DNA of 41,253 bases, from positions 1 to 41,253 of the forward strand of contig NZ_JAHHIU010000127.1 in assembly GCF_024539815.1 (NCBI RefSeq), in the 5' to 3' direction. Shown here piece by piece: positions 23,121-31,915 of the stretch; position 1 is the first letter of the stretch; the number at the start of each line of letters is the position of its first letter. The stretch comes from Streptomyces hayashii. Lineage in GTDB: Bacteria; Actinomycetota; Actinomycetes; Streptomycetales; Streptomycetaceae. A program made the translations under genes and the position numbers. Under the pieces are notes generated by a model, which saw only the letters and a list, made by a program, of their open reading frames with translations, was not told where the DNA came from and ran no database searches.

Positions 23121-25741
23121 TGACGGAGCGGGAAGGCGAGCGACGCGACACGCACCGGGCACAGTCCGACGCCGTCACCGACGATCCCGTCAGCGACGCG
23201 ACCGACGCCGTCACCGACGAACCCGCCACCGTGGAGAACAGCGCGGACGTGACCGGCACGGACGGGTCCGATGTGGACGCGACCGGCACGGACGGGTCCG
23301 GTGCGGACGGGATCAGCTTGGAGGAGGGGCGACAGGAACAGGGGTCCAGCCCGGCCGACGAGGTGCGTCGTGCGCTGAGGGCGGCCCGTGAACGCCGACG
23401 GGAACTGCCGCAGAGCCGACCGCTGAAGCACCCGCAGCGCCAGTCGCCGCGGACACCGTCCAGCAGGGAACGTACGCCTGAACCGCCCCCGGGCCGGCAG
23501 ACCGAGCAGGAGACCCGGCGACCGGGCGTAGGGCCGTCGCCGGAGTCACCGGGGCCGCGCACCGACCGGACGCCCGGAGGTTCCGCGGCGAGCCCGGCCG
23601 CCGCGGCCCGTGCGGCGCTGCGACGCACGCCGAGCACCCCTCCGGCGCCGCTCACGTCCCCCGCGGAGCCCGCCTCCGCCGCTACGGAGGCTTTGACGGC
23701 CGCCGACTCCCCCGCCCCGACTCCCGCAGCACCGCAGCGCATCGCACCGCAGCACACCGCATCCCCGTACGCAGCACCGCAGCACACCGCACCGGAGGCG
23801 GACAGCCCACCGGCCACGCAGGCCCCACAAACCCCGAACGACCCGCTCGTCCCGCACGACCCGCACGTTCCGTCCGGGCCGCGCCCCGGCGACATCGCCC
23901 GTGAGGCTCTGCGCGCGGCCCGTGCGCAGGCGCGCCGGGATCCGGCCGGGACGGGGGAGCGAGCCGGGCGGGAGAACGAGCGCAACGCCCCGCGAAATCG
24001 CCCTCGTTCCCGCCCCGAGCGCCGGTTCCCCGCAGACCGGCTCCAGGGCCCCGTCCCCGACCCGGTGGCCGGTGAACGCGCGCGGGCGGTAAGGGACTTG
24101 CTCGCCGGCGCGTTCCGGATGCCGACCGACGGGGCGGCCGATCCCGAAACCGACACCGACCCCGATTCCGAAACCGACACCGACACCGATTTCGAAACCG
24201 ACACCACCCCCGAGGTCCCGGCGCCCCCGGGGACGGGGACGGCGACCTCGACGACGTCGGCGGACGTCCCGCGTCCGGTCGCCGACACGAGCGCGTCCAC
24301 CCGGGCGACCGACGGGAACCCGCCGGTCCGCGCAGCCGAGACGTCTGCGCCCTCGCTGGTCGCCGCGGCGAGTGCGGACACCTCGGGGACCCGGGCGAGC
24401 GCGGCCCCTCACGCCACCGACCCGGCCGGCACCTCGCCGACCGTGTATTCGCCGGCCGTGCCCCCTTCGCCGCGCTCCATGGCGGCCCCTTCCCGGGACG
24501 GCGACCACCGCCGCACCTTCCCCCCGTTCCCGCCCCGCACCGGCGGTTCCTTCGCCGAGACCTGGTGGGGCAACGCCTGGGTCGCCGCGCTGGAAGAGGG
24601 CGCCCTGGACGTCAAGCGGCTGGTTCGCGGACGCGGTTACGCCGAGCAGGGAAACGTGGACGCGATCACGGTCACCCCCGGGCTGGTCCTCGCGTACGTG
24701 CAGGGCAGCCGCCCCCGCCCGTACCGGGTGCAGGTCCGGTTGCGCACCCTGGGAGGCGAGGACTGGGAGCGTTTCCTGGACGCCGCCGTCGAGCGCCCCG
24801 GACACATCGCGGCGCTGCTCGACAAGGAGATGCCCGAGTCCCTCGCCGACTTCGGGGTGCCGCTGCTGCCCGGTCCCGGCGATCTCGAACCGCAGTGCAG
24901 CTGCCCCGACCGCGGCCACCCGTGCAAGCACGCGGCCGCCCTCTGCTACCAGACGGCGCGTCTCCTCGACGCGGACCCCTTCGTGCTGCTCCTGTTGCGC
25001 GGCCGCGGGGAACGCGAGGTGCTCGACGCGCTGTCCCGCCGCAACGCCGTCCGTGCGGCCCGCGCCGCGCAGGAGCAGGAGCAGCAACCGGAGCCCCTGG
25101 CGGGCGTCCGGGCCGCGGAGGCCCTCGCCGAGCGCCGGCTCCCGCCCCTTCCCGCCCCGTTGGCCGTGCCGCCGCACCCCGAGCAGCCCCCGGCCTACCC
25201 GTCCGCCCCGCACGGCCCCGACTCCTTCGCGCTGGACCATCTCGCGACGGACGCGGCGGCCCGTGCGCACGCCCTGCTGACCACCGGCCACGACGATATC
25301 GGCGCACTGACCCTCTGGCAGGACGCCGTACGGCTCGCCGCGTCCCGTCCCGGTTCCGGGCTCACCGCCGCCACCCGTTCCCTGTACGCCTCGCTCGCCT
25401 CCGCCGCCGGCCGCACCCCCTCCGAGCTGGCCCGCGCGGTGGCCGCCTGGCGGCAGGGCGGCCCGGACGGGCTGACCGTCCTGGAGGAGACCTGGGATCC
25501 GCCGGCCGGCCGCTTCGACCGGGCGCGCCCGCTCCTCCTCGCCGCCGACCTCCCCGCCTTCCGCCCGCGCCGCAACCACCTCACCCATCCGCGCGGCCAC
25601 GTCCAGCTCCGCTACGGCCAGGACGGACTGTGGTACGCGTACGAGTCGGAACCGGGCCAGGACGACTGGTGGCCCCGCGGCACCCCCGACCCCGACCCGG
25701 TGGGCGCGCTCACGGGCCTCGGCGGCTCGGACGAACTCTGA
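23120..25741 (+). CDS. SWIM zinc-finger protein with long disordered N-terminus
   Basis: An 873-residue protein. The first ~460 residues are low-complexity, rich in Pro, Ala, Thr, Asp and Arg, with islands EVRRALRAARERRRELP and IAREALRAARAQARRDP that repeat a helical motif, and an Asp/Thr/Glu repeat around residues 335-360. The folded part starts near FAETWWGNAWVAALE and holds the SWIM motif CxCx6CxH (C593, C595, C602, H604), a zinc module that binds nucleic acid or protein. ATG 23120 is preferred to GTG 23117 because GGAGG lies 5 nt before it. It probably acts with the SNF2 helicase. A two-domain partner role is known in outline only. Confidence 0.9.
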   Translation: MTEREGERRDTHRAQSDAVTDDPVSDATDAVTDEPATVENSADVTGTDGSDVDATGTDGSGADGISLEEGRQEQGSSPADEVRRALRAARERRRELPQSRPLKHPQRQSPRTPSSRERTPEPPPGRQTEQETRRPGVGPSPESPGPRTDRTPGGSAASPAAAARAALRRTPSTPPAPLTSPAEPASAATEALTAADSPAPTPAAPQRIAPQHTASPYAAPQHTAPEADSPPATQAPQTPNDPLVPHDPHVPSGPRPGDIAREALRAARAQARRDPAGTGERAGRENERNAPRNRPRSRPERRFPADRLQGPVPDPVAGERARAVRDLLAGAFRMPTDGAADPETDTDPDSETDTDTDFETDTTPEVPAPPGTGTATSTTSADVPRPVADTSASTRATDGNPPVRAAETSAPSLVAAASADTSGTRASAAPHATDPAGTSPTVYSPAVPPSPRSMAAPSRDGDHRRTFPPFPPRTGGSFAETWWGNAWVAALEEGALDVKRLVRGRGYAEQGNVDAITVTPGLVLAYVQGSRPRPYRVQVRLRTLGGEDWERFLDAAVERPGHIAALLDKEMPESLADFGVPLLPGPGDLEPQCSCPDRGHPCKHAAALCYQTARLLDADPFVLLLLRGRGEREVLDALSRRNAVRAARAAQEQEQQPEPLAGVRAAEALAERRLPPLPAPLAVPPHPEQPPAYPSAPHGPDSFALDHLATDAAARAHALLTTGHDDIGALTLWQDAVRLAASRPGSGLTAATRSLYASLASAAGRTPSELARAVAAWRQGGPDGLTVLEETWDPPAGRFDRARPLLLAADLPAFRPRRNHLTHPRGHVQLRYGQDGLWYAYESEPGQDDWWPRGTPDPDPVGALTGLGGSDEL

Positions 25742-25852
25742 CCCCGCGGCACCCCACCCCACGGCCCCGCGCAACGGTGATGCGGCCCGTCCCGGCCGCC
25801 TGTCAGCGTGTCTGTCTGTCTGCCTGCCTGTCTTCCTGTTGGGCGTCTGGAC

Positions 25853-25932
25853 GTCCGCGTGTCCGCGTGTCCGCGTGTCCGCGTGTCCGCGTGTCCGCGT
25901 GTCCGCGTGTCCGCGTGTCTGCGTGTCTGGGT
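25853..25932. repeat. Octamer tandem repeat (GTCCGCGT)x8 plus two degenerate units
   Basis: Eight perfect GTCCGCGT units (25853-25916) are followed by GTCTGCGT and GTCTGGGT. A TGTC/TGCC-rich stretch precedes it (25800-25840). It lies in the convergent gap after the SWIM gene. Confidence 0.97.
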
Positions 25933-25977
25933 GGTCGTGTGTCAGCGGGGCTGCCCGTCCGCGTGTCTGTCCGCACG

Positions 25978-26016
25978 CAGGAGTGGGCTCCTCCGGGCGG
26001 GAGGAGCCCACTCCTG
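25978..26016. terminator. Strong bidirectional hairpin terminator
   Basis: A perfect 17-bp stem (CAGGAGTGGGCTCCTCC and its complement) with a 5-nt GGGCG loop stands between the convergent SWIM and permease genes. U-runs are absent, as is common in Streptomyces. It should stop transcription from both sides. Confidence 0.9.
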
Positions 26017-26030
26017 GGACGCGTCAGGGG

Positions 26031-28394
26031 CTATTCCGTGCGCAGCCCCTCCGGGCGCATCATCCGCAGCAGCGGCGGCACGCTGAGCAGCGTGACCACG
26101 CCGACCACGGCCGCGCCCACGCCGGTCATGGTCAGGACGCTCGCCCAGTCCATGGCCACCGGTGTACGGGTCATCTTCAGCAGCACCGCGCCGAGGGCGA
26201 CACCCACCGTCGTGGCCAGTACGAGGCCGAGTCCGACGGGGAGGGCCGTCTGCCACAGCACCGACAGGCTCAGCGTGCGGCGCCGGGTGCCGAAGGCGAC
26301 CAGCGCGGAGAGCAGCTTCCTGCGCTCGCGCAGCTGCTCCAGCTGGGAGACCAGCAGGCTCGCGCCGATCAGCGCCAGCACGAAGGCGGAGCCGACGAAC
26401 AGGCCGGTGCGGATGGAGGCGTACTTGGCGTTCTCCTCGGTCGCCGACCAGCTGTAGGCCTGTGCCAGGGGGTCGATCCGGGCGACGGTGTTGCGTATGT
26501 ACTCCCGTGAGTCCGGCACCGACGGGTCCAGACGCAGGTACACCCCGGCCGAGTACAACGCGGGCACGGCCTCGGCGGGCAGGGCGGCGGGGGTGACCAG
26601 CAGACTGTTGGAGTCCCCCAGCGAGTCCTTGCGCGCGTCCACCACCCGCACGTTCGCCGGAACGGTCCAGGCCGCCTCGATGCCGCGCTCGGTGGAGTCG
26701 CCGTACGAAGGGTCGATGTAGAGCTTCCGGCCCGGCTTCACCAAGGCGATCTCCTCGGTGTTGCTGGGAGACGCGTAGTGGCTCCTCGTCCGCGTGACGA
26801 ACACGTCGCCGTCCTTGCAGGAGGGCAGCGCCGCGAGTTCTCGCAGGGCGGTGCAGTTGCCCACGGTCAGGCCGTTGCTGGTCTCCGGGTCGCGGCGTGC
26901 GTCCCCGTACTGGGACATGGCCAGGGCCACCGCGGCCTTCACCCCCTTGGTGCCGGTGAATTCGCGCTCGACGCCGGACAGCGGCTTGCGGTCGCTGAAG
27001 TCGACCTGCATCTGGACCCGGCCGGGGTCCTTGCCGGTGGACTTGGTGTATTGGCTCTGCGTTCCCGTGAACAGCATCTGCAGAGCGATGGCTCCGGCCA
27101 CGGCGACGGCGATGCCGTTGACCATGCGGGCGGCGGTCCCGCTGCTCAGCTGCAGCCGTCGTACCGCGAGCTGCCAGGACAGCGCGCCCTTGCCGAGGCG
27201 GACGACGACCGCCTCCACGACCCAGGGGAGCAGCGCGGTGATGCCGATCAGCAGCAGCAGCACGCCGCCGATGACGAGGTACTGGTTGAAGTCGCCGTTC
27301 TCGCGCCCCTTGCCGATCAACGGGTAGAGCATCGCGAGGCCGGCCAGCGGCGGAAGCAGCCGCCACCACAGCCGTCGGCGGCGCTGCTTCGTCGCGCGCA
27401 CGACACCGAGCGGTTCCACCACCACGCCGCGCATCGCGAGCAGCGTGACGAGGACGGCGGCGACCGGGATCGCCACCGCGACCAGCACGGCCAGCGCGGG
27501 GGAGGGGTCGAGGTAGCTGGGCCAGACGCTCACGCCCAGCACCTCGGTGGAGCCCAGCGCCTGACGGCCGATGAGGAAGAAGCCGGTGCCGATGACCAGG
27601 CCGAGCAGGGCCCCGGCGAGGGCTTCGCCCGCAGCGATCCGCCGCGTCATGCGGCTGTCCGAGCCGACCAGGCGCAACGCGGCCAGCCGGCGGTCGCGGC
27701 GCTCGCCGCCGAAGCGGACGGCGGCGGCGATGAACACGGCGACCGGGGTCAGCAGCAGCACGAACACGACGAGGATCATGAGCAGCAGCACCGGGTCGGA
27801 CTTCTCGGGCGCCGCGGTCGGTGCGTCCGGTCTGCCGTACCGGGTCAGCCGGTGCACCGGGGAGCCGGCCGTGGGCTTCAGCCCCGAGGCGCCCGCGTAG
27901 TAGGCCAGTTCGTGGGAGCCGATGAGTCCGCTCTCGCCGATCGTGCCGGTGATCTTGTAGGGCAGCCGTTCCCGCAGCAGTCCGGCGCCGTCCGAGGCGA
28001 GCAGGTCCCTGAGCGCGGGGGAGACCACCATCTCGCCCGCGCCCGGGAAGCTGCCGACCCCCGGGGGCAGCGGGGCCCGCTCGCCCTCGGCCTCGACGAT
28101 CCGGCCGCGGATGTCGTGGTCGTGCCAGGAGGTGTCGGTCGAGGCGATCAGGAAGGTGTCGTCGCCCTTCGGCGGGGCCTTCTCGGCGTACAGGAACGTG
28201 TTGTCGAAGCGGGCGTCCCCCACCCTGTCGCGGGCGGCGAAGACGTTGGGCAGGGCGGTGCACAGCAGGAGCAGCGCCACGCCGAGGCCGACGCCGACGG
28301 CGGTGAGCGTCATGCGGACCCAGCCCTCGCGTCCGCCGGCGACGGCGAAGCGCACACCCATGGACAGGTCCCTGGCCCACTGGCGAGGACTCAT
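26031..28394 (-). CDS. ABC transporter permease, FtsX-like
   Basis: A 787-residue membrane protein with the layout of large FtsX/MacB-type permeases. There is an N-terminal helix (MTLTAVGVGLGVALLLLCTAL, about residues 29-49), an extracytoplasmic domain, and a cluster of helices around residues 200-420 including ILVVFVLLLTPVAVFIAAAV. A second large outer domain (about 450-660) and a C-terminal helix group (ILSLSV-, VGAAVVGVVTLLSV) complete it. It overlaps the ATPase gene by 4 nt (ATGA). Such permeases usually act by mechanotransmission in the export or sensing of peptides, macrolides or lipids rather than as simple channels. The proximity to a lipopeptide cluster suggests immunity, but this is speculative. 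Confidence 0.92.
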   Translation of the reverse strand: MSPRQWARDLSMGVRFAVAGGREGWVRMTLTAVGVGLGVALLLLCTALPNVFAARDRVGDARFDNTFLYAEKAPPKGDDTFLIASTDTSWHDHDIRGRIVEAEGERAPLPPGVGSFPGAGEMVVSPALRDLLASDGAGLLRERLPYKITGTIGESGLIGSHELAYYAGASGLKPTAGSPVHRLTRYGRPDAPTAAPEKSDPVLLLMILVVFVLLLTPVAVFIAAAVRFGGERRDRRLAALRLVGSDSRMTRRIAAGEALAGALLGLVIGTGFFLIGRQALGSTEVLGVSVWPSYLDPSPALAVLVAVAIPVAAVLVTLLAMRGVVVEPLGVVRATKQRRRRLWWRLLPPLAGLAMLYPLIGKGRENGDFNQYLVIGGVLLLLIGITALLPWVVEAVVVRLGKGALSWQLAVRRLQLSSGTAARMVNGIAVAVAGAIALQMLFTGTQSQYTKSTGKDPGRVQMQVDFSDRKPLSGVEREFTGTKGVKAAVALAMSQYGDARRDPETSNGLTVGNCTALRELAALPSCKDGDVFVTRTRSHYASPSNTEEIALVKPGRKLYIDPSYGDSTERGIEAAWTVPANVRVVDARKDSLGDSNSLLVTPAALPAEAVPALYSAGVYLRLDPSVPDSREYIRNTVARIDPLAQAYSWSATEENAKYASIRTGLFVGSAFVLALIGASLLVSQLEQLRERRKLLSALVAFGTRRRTLSLSVLWQTALPVGLGLVLATTVGVALGAVLLKMTRTPVAMDWASVLTMTGVGAAVVGVVTLLSVPPLLRMMRPEGLRTE

Positions 28395-29083
28395 ACGGCG
28401 CGCTCCACATCGCGGGACTTGCCGTCGCGGACCACGACCTCGCGGTCGGAGTAGGCGGCCACGCGGGTCTCGTGGGTGACGAGGACGACGGCGGCGTTGG
28501 TCGAGCGGGCCGCTTCGGTCAGCAGTTCCATCACGCGTTCGCCGTTGGCGGAGTCGAGTGCGCCGGTGGGTTCGTCGGCGAACAGCAGGCGCGGTCCGGT
28601 GACCAGCGCGCGGGCCACGGCGACGCGCTGGCCCTGGCCGCCGGAGACCTCGCCGGGACGCTTGGCCTTGAGGCCGTCGACCTCCAGGCGCTCCATCCAG
28701 CCGAGCGCGGTCCGTTCGGCGTCCTTGCGGGAGGAGCCGTTCAGCCGCAGCGGCAGGGCGACGTTCTCCACGCAGGTCAGCTCGGGAACCAACTGACCGA
28801 ACTGGAAGACGAACCCGAACTCGGAGCGGCGCAGCGCGCTGCGCTGGGCGTCGCTCATCTGCGTCAGTTCACGCCCGCTGTAGGTGATCGACCCGGAGTC
28901 GGGCGGCACGATCCCCGCGAGGCAGTGCAGCAGGGTGGACTTGCCGGACCCGGAGGGGCCCATGACGGCGACGACCTCGCCGGGGTGGATGCTGAACTCG
29001 GCGCCGTCCAGCGCGTGGGTCGGACCGTACGCCTTGCGCAGGTCGTGCGCGGCGAGCAGGGCGCCGGGGGGAGAAGTCGTCAT
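28391..29083 (-). CDS. ABC transporter ATP-binding protein (MacB/LolD-type)
   Basis: A 230-residue ATPase with Walker A GPSGSGKST (42-50), Q-loop FVFQFGQLVPELT, signature VSGGQGQRVAVARAL, Walker B LLFADEPTGALDS and H-loop LVTHE. The FQFGQLVPELT stretch and GALDS are typical of the LolD/MacB/FtsE group that pairs with FtsX-like permeases. It overlaps both neighbours by 4 nt, so PadR, ATPase and permease form one leftward, translationally coupled operon. Confidence 0.96.
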   Translation of the reverse strand: MTTSPPGALLAAHDLRKAYGPTHALDGAEFSIHPGEVVAVMGPSGSGKSTLLHCLAGIVPPDSGSITYSGRELTQMSDAQRSALRRSEFGFVFQFGQLVPELTCVENVALPLRLNGSSRKDAERTALGWMERLEVDGLKAKRPGEVSGGQGQRVAVARALVTGPRLLFADEPTGALDSANGERVMELLTEAARSTNAAVVLVTHETRVAAYSDREVVVRDGKSRDVERAV

Positions 29084-29604
29084 CGGGTCACGGCCTCACG
29101 GAGTTTGTCGAGTCGGGCGCCGGTCAGCTCCAGCCAGCGCAGGTCGGCTTCGAGGTGGAACAGGGCGTGGTCGCAGATCAGTTGATCCGCCAGGTCGCCC
29201 TTGCGCTTGCGGTCGGTGAGGATACGCATGCTGCGCAGGTGCTCGGAGCGCTGGATGTCGAGGATCTCGGCGGCGTCGCGCCGGGTGAGCAGGGCGAGGA
29301 CGACCTTGGTGTAGAGGGTCGACTGGAGGTACTCCTCCGGCTTCGCCGGGGTCGCCAGCCACCGCTGTACGTCGGTGACGCCGGCGTCGGTGATCGCGTA
29401 GCGCTTGCGCTCGGGACCGCCGCCCGCCTCGATCCCGTCGACCTCGACGAGACCGTTCTTCAGCAGCCGGGACATCGTCGAGTAGACCTGGCCGTAGTGC
29501 AGCGGCCGGTCGTGACCGAACTTCTCGTCGAAGGCCCGCTTGAGGTCGTATCCGTGGCGCGGGCCGGACTCCAGGAGCCCCAAAAGGGTGTGACCGATGG
29601 ACAT
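29080..29604 (-). CDS. PadR family transcriptional regulator
   Basis: A 174-residue PadR regulator. The N-terminal winged helix is MSIGHTLLGLLESGPRHGYDLKR ... HYGQVYSTMSRLLKNGLVE, with the wing containing GPERKRYAITDAG. The C-terminal helical dimerisation domain follows (TRRDAAEILDIQRSEHLRSM). ATG 29604 was chosen because it begins the conserved domain; a longer frame would run through the operator. As first gene of the operon it likely represses itself and the transporter through the palindrome at 29617-29653. Confidence 0.94.
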   Translation of the reverse strand: MSIGHTLLGLLESGPRHGYDLKRAFDEKFGHDRPLHYGQVYSTMSRLLKNGLVEVDGIEAGGGPERKRYAITDAGVTDVQRWLATPAKPEEYLQSTLYTKVVLALLTRRDAAEILDIQRSEHLRSMRILTDRKRKGDLADQLICDHALFHLEADLRWLELTGARLDKLREAVTR

Positions 29605-29616
29605 GATCCGAACTCT

Positions 29617-29653
29617 ACACCCCGTGTATACGCAAGGTGTATACACGGGGTGT
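29617..29653. promoter_or_regulatory. Long palindromic operator of the PadR operon
   Basis: ACACCCCGTGTATAC (29617-29631) and its exact complement (29639-29653) are separated by 7 nt. Each arm also contains the small palindrome GTATAC. The dyad ends 13 nt upstream of the PadR ATG, right where the promoter and ribosome binding site should be, as expected for autorepression. Confidence 0.85.
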
Positions 29654-29853
29654 GTAGATCGTGGCGGAGCGCGCGGCGTCGCAGGTCAGGGGATTCGTAG
29701 TTCGGTCATCACGGTAAGGAAACACGCGGACGGGCGCGCGCCGAACGCCGCCCGGCCGGGCTCGTCGGCGTCACGACCCGCGGCCGCCCACCGCGGTGGG
29801 CAGCGGACCGGCCGGCGTCACCGTCCTGCGCGGAGCAGCACGCGGGGCCGCGG

Positions 29854-30234
29854 TCAGAACATGGTGTTGTGGTTCTTCGAGGTGGCGGGGACGACCTGGA
29901 GGACGTCCCAGTGTTCGACGATCCTGCCGTCCGCGTCGAAGCGGAAGATGTCGATGCCGGCGTATTCCTCGTCGGGCCAGATCTGGTGGCAGTGCAGGAT
30001 CACGTGGTCGGCCTCGGCGAACGCGCGCTTGACCTCCACCCGCTTGCCCGGGTACTCGGCGGCCATGCGCTCGAAGTAGTCGATGAACGCCTGCTTGCCG
30101 TCGCCGACATGGGGATTGTGCTGCACGTAGGTGTCGCCCGCGTACCGGTCGACGGCCTCCGCGGGGCGGCACCGGTTGAACATCAGGTCGTAGAACGCCT
30201 GAGCCGTGATCTTGTTCTTCTCCGGATCGTTCAT
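29854..30234 (-). CDS. SnoaL-like / NTF2-fold protein
   Basis: A 126-residue single-domain protein of the NTF2-like superfamily, with the SnoaL-like ester-cyclase pattern AQAFYDLMFNRCRPAEAVDRY, YVQHNPHVGDGKQAFIDYF, an acidic HVILHCHQIW strand and IDIFRFDADGRIVEHWDVLQ. Relatives are very common in actinobacteria and mostly uncharacterised; some isomerise or hydrate small molecules. The ATG 30234 has a weak ribosome binding site. It is the gene nearest the left side of the biosynthetic cluster, but there is no sign that it belongs to it. Confidence 0.85.
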   Translation of the reverse strand: MNDPEKNKITAQAFYDLMFNRCRPAEAVDRYAGDTYVQHNPHVGDGKQAFIDYFERMAAEYPGKRVEVKRAFAEADHVILHCHQIWPDEEYAGIDIFRFDADGRIVEHWDVLQVVPATSKNHNTMF

Positions 30235-30597
30235 GAGGTCACCGTAGTGTCGGGCGCCATGGGTCAGCCCCTCATCGCATTCCGCGATACGGTCCGCGGA
30301 CGCAGCCCGGGCTGAGCCGCACCGTCCGTGGGGCGCGCAGTTCGATCATGACGACGGGCGGTGGCTCGATGACAGGCCTCGGCCGTGGATGGCGCGCATG
30401 CTGCCGACGAGTCTCACGTCACGGGCGCGGCGGCGTCCTGGAAGCGGCGGCGCGGCAGGCCGTACTCGTCTGCCCTCCGCAGCGCGGGTGAGGTTCCGGC
30501 CCCAGGGCCGGACGCGAGGCGCAGTCCGGCGCCGCGGCGCACGAGGTGACCGCTGTTCGCCACGCGTCTTCGCCACGCGTCTTCGCCGTGCGGCGAA
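30235..30597. other. 363-bp intergenic region with a short tandem repeat and hairpin
   Basis: No gene is convincing here. TTCGCCACGCGTC is repeated in tandem at 30556-30568 and 30569-30581, with a third partial copy. The partial copy forms a hairpin TTCGCC-GTGC-GGCGAA (30582-30597) immediately 3' of the JmjC stop, which may terminate that leftward gene. Confidence 0.6.
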
Positions 30598-31779
30598 CTA
30601 GGCGGCGTGTTCCCAGGTCAGGGTGGATGCGCGCAACTCCTCGATCGTGCGCCGGACGTCCGCGGGCGGCACGGTGCGGCCCGGCCGTGCGGCCTGCGCC
30701 GTGACCAGGGCCCGGCGAGCCAGCGCCGCCTCGCCCGGGGACCAGACGGAACGCTTCTCCAGATCCGTGAACGCGTGGTCGAGGCCTCCCTCGGCCGCGC
30801 TGCCCGCCTCCGCGCAGGCGGCCTTGGCCACGGCGACGACGACCGCGCCGCAGAGCCTCGCCGCGACGCCGGCCTCGCCTTCGTCGACGGCCCGTTCGGC
30901 GAGCGCGAGAACCGCGTCGGAGCCGCTGCCCAGCGCGCTCATGTCGTGCGTCAGGAACAGGCCGCGGACGTCCTCCATGACGAGGTCCAGGTACAGCTGC
31001 CGGTAGAACGACGGGCAGGCGCAGTCCCGTACGTCCCCCCGCCACCAGTAGTTGACCGACACCGAGGCCTCCTCCTGGGCGGAGACCTGGTGCCACCAGA
31101 AGGCCGGGAGGAAGAGCAGGTCACCCGGCTCGACCACGGCCTCCCAGTACTCCGCCTGCTCGAACCTGGGGAACTGCCGGAGATCGGGGGCCCTGACGTC
31201 GACGCGGCTCAGGTGCCGCGTGCGGATGTCGAGGGGGCCGGGGTAGAGAAGGTCGCTCTGGGCGGGGCTGAAGAGCAGGAACCGCTTCGTCCCGTCGAGC
31301 TGGGCGAAGAGGTTGTTCATGTTGTCGTAGTGCAGTGGCGTGTTCGACGCGCCCGAGGCCATCCACAGGTTGACGTCGGTGAGCGACGCGGCGGGAACAC
31401 ACGGGGGGACGGTGAGATCCTCGTGCAGCTCGGGGAGCGCACCGGGGATCGACATCTGCTGCATGCTGAGCCGGCGCCCGGACGAGGTGTCGCGGAATTC
31501 GGCGGCGAGCCGTGATCCGGGCATCGACTCGTAACGCAGACCCTGACGTGTGTCCAGGTTGTACCGGAACGCGCCGTCCGCGTCCGCGATGCTGACGGGC
31601 ATCTCACGCTCGCCCAAGCGCTCGGAGATGTACTCGGGAGTCCACTTCCGCATGGCGCCCAGCGCGTCGGAGCCGCGGATCACCACCGGGGTCGTGGTGA
31701 GGACCGAAGCGCGGGTGAGGGGCTCTTCGGGCAGCGAGGAAATGATGTCCACGTGTCCCAGCGAGCGGGCTCCTGGCAT
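30598..31779 (-). CDS. JmjC/cupin_8 domain Fe(II)/2-oxoglutarate oxygenase
   Basis: A 393-residue protein with a JmjC-type double-stranded beta helix. The iron triad is visible as H150-x-D152 in TPLHYDNMNN and H230 in FWWHQVSA; K165 in DGTKRFLLFSP is placed to bind 2-oxoglutarate. The C-terminal ~130 residues are helical and Ala-rich, possibly for dimerisation. Such enzymes hydroxylate amino acid side chains, free or in peptides or proteins (JMJD5/FIH-like). ATG 31779 follows AAGGGAG. It lies divergently from the acyl-AMP ligase operon and is the first gene of the biosynthetic region, so hydroxylation of a peptide residue in the product is likely; the substrate is not readable. Confidence 0.85.
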   Translation of the reverse strand: MPGARSLGHVDIISSLPEEPLTRASVLTTTPVVIRGSDALGAMRKWTPEYISERLGEREMPVSIADADGAFRYNLDTRQGLRYESMPGSRLAAEFRDTSSGRRLSMQQMSIPGALPELHEDLTVPPCVPAASLTDVNLWMASGASNTPLHYDNMNNLFAQLDGTKRFLLFSPAQSDLLYPGPLDIRTRHLSRVDVRAPDLRQFPRFEQAEYWEAVVEPGDLLFLPAFWWHQVSAQEEASVSVNYWWRGDVRDCACPSFYRQLYLDLVMEDVRGLFLTHDMSALGSGSDAVLALAERAVDEGEAGVAARLCGAVVVAVAKAACAEAGSAAEGGLDHAFTDLEKRSVWSPGEAALARRALVTAQAARPGRTVPPADVRRTIEELRASTLTWEHAA

Positions 31780-31887
31780 GACAACTCTCCCTTCCGAAGC
31801 TTCGGGCGATCCGCACCACGATCTTCGACGGCGGTGCTCTTGTCGAGGAGCGAGCCTCCGAACGCCCGTCGAGCAGCCCCATCAGGC

Positions 31888-31915
31888 GTTCAACCTGTGC
31901 ACCCGCCGCAGTTGA
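31888..31915. promoter_or_regulatory. Spaced GTTCAACC/AGTTGA dyad, candidate cluster operator
   Basis: GTTCAACC (31888-31895) and AGTTGA (31910-31915) face each other with a 14-nt spacer. A close relative with a 13-nt spacer occurs at 39464-39492 in the other divergent promoter of the cluster. Possibly sites of a pathway regulator encoded outside the window. Confidence 0.35.

Noticed and set aside
20211..23162. 983-codon minus-strand open frame opposite the helicase
   Set aside because: It mirrors the SNF2 gene in the complementary frame, and the helicase motifs on the plus strand are unmistakable.
30235..30597. Small minus-strand ORF (30346-30576)
   Set aside because: It is Arg/Pro-rich with no ribosome binding site or recognisable domain and shares the region with equally long frames on the other strand.
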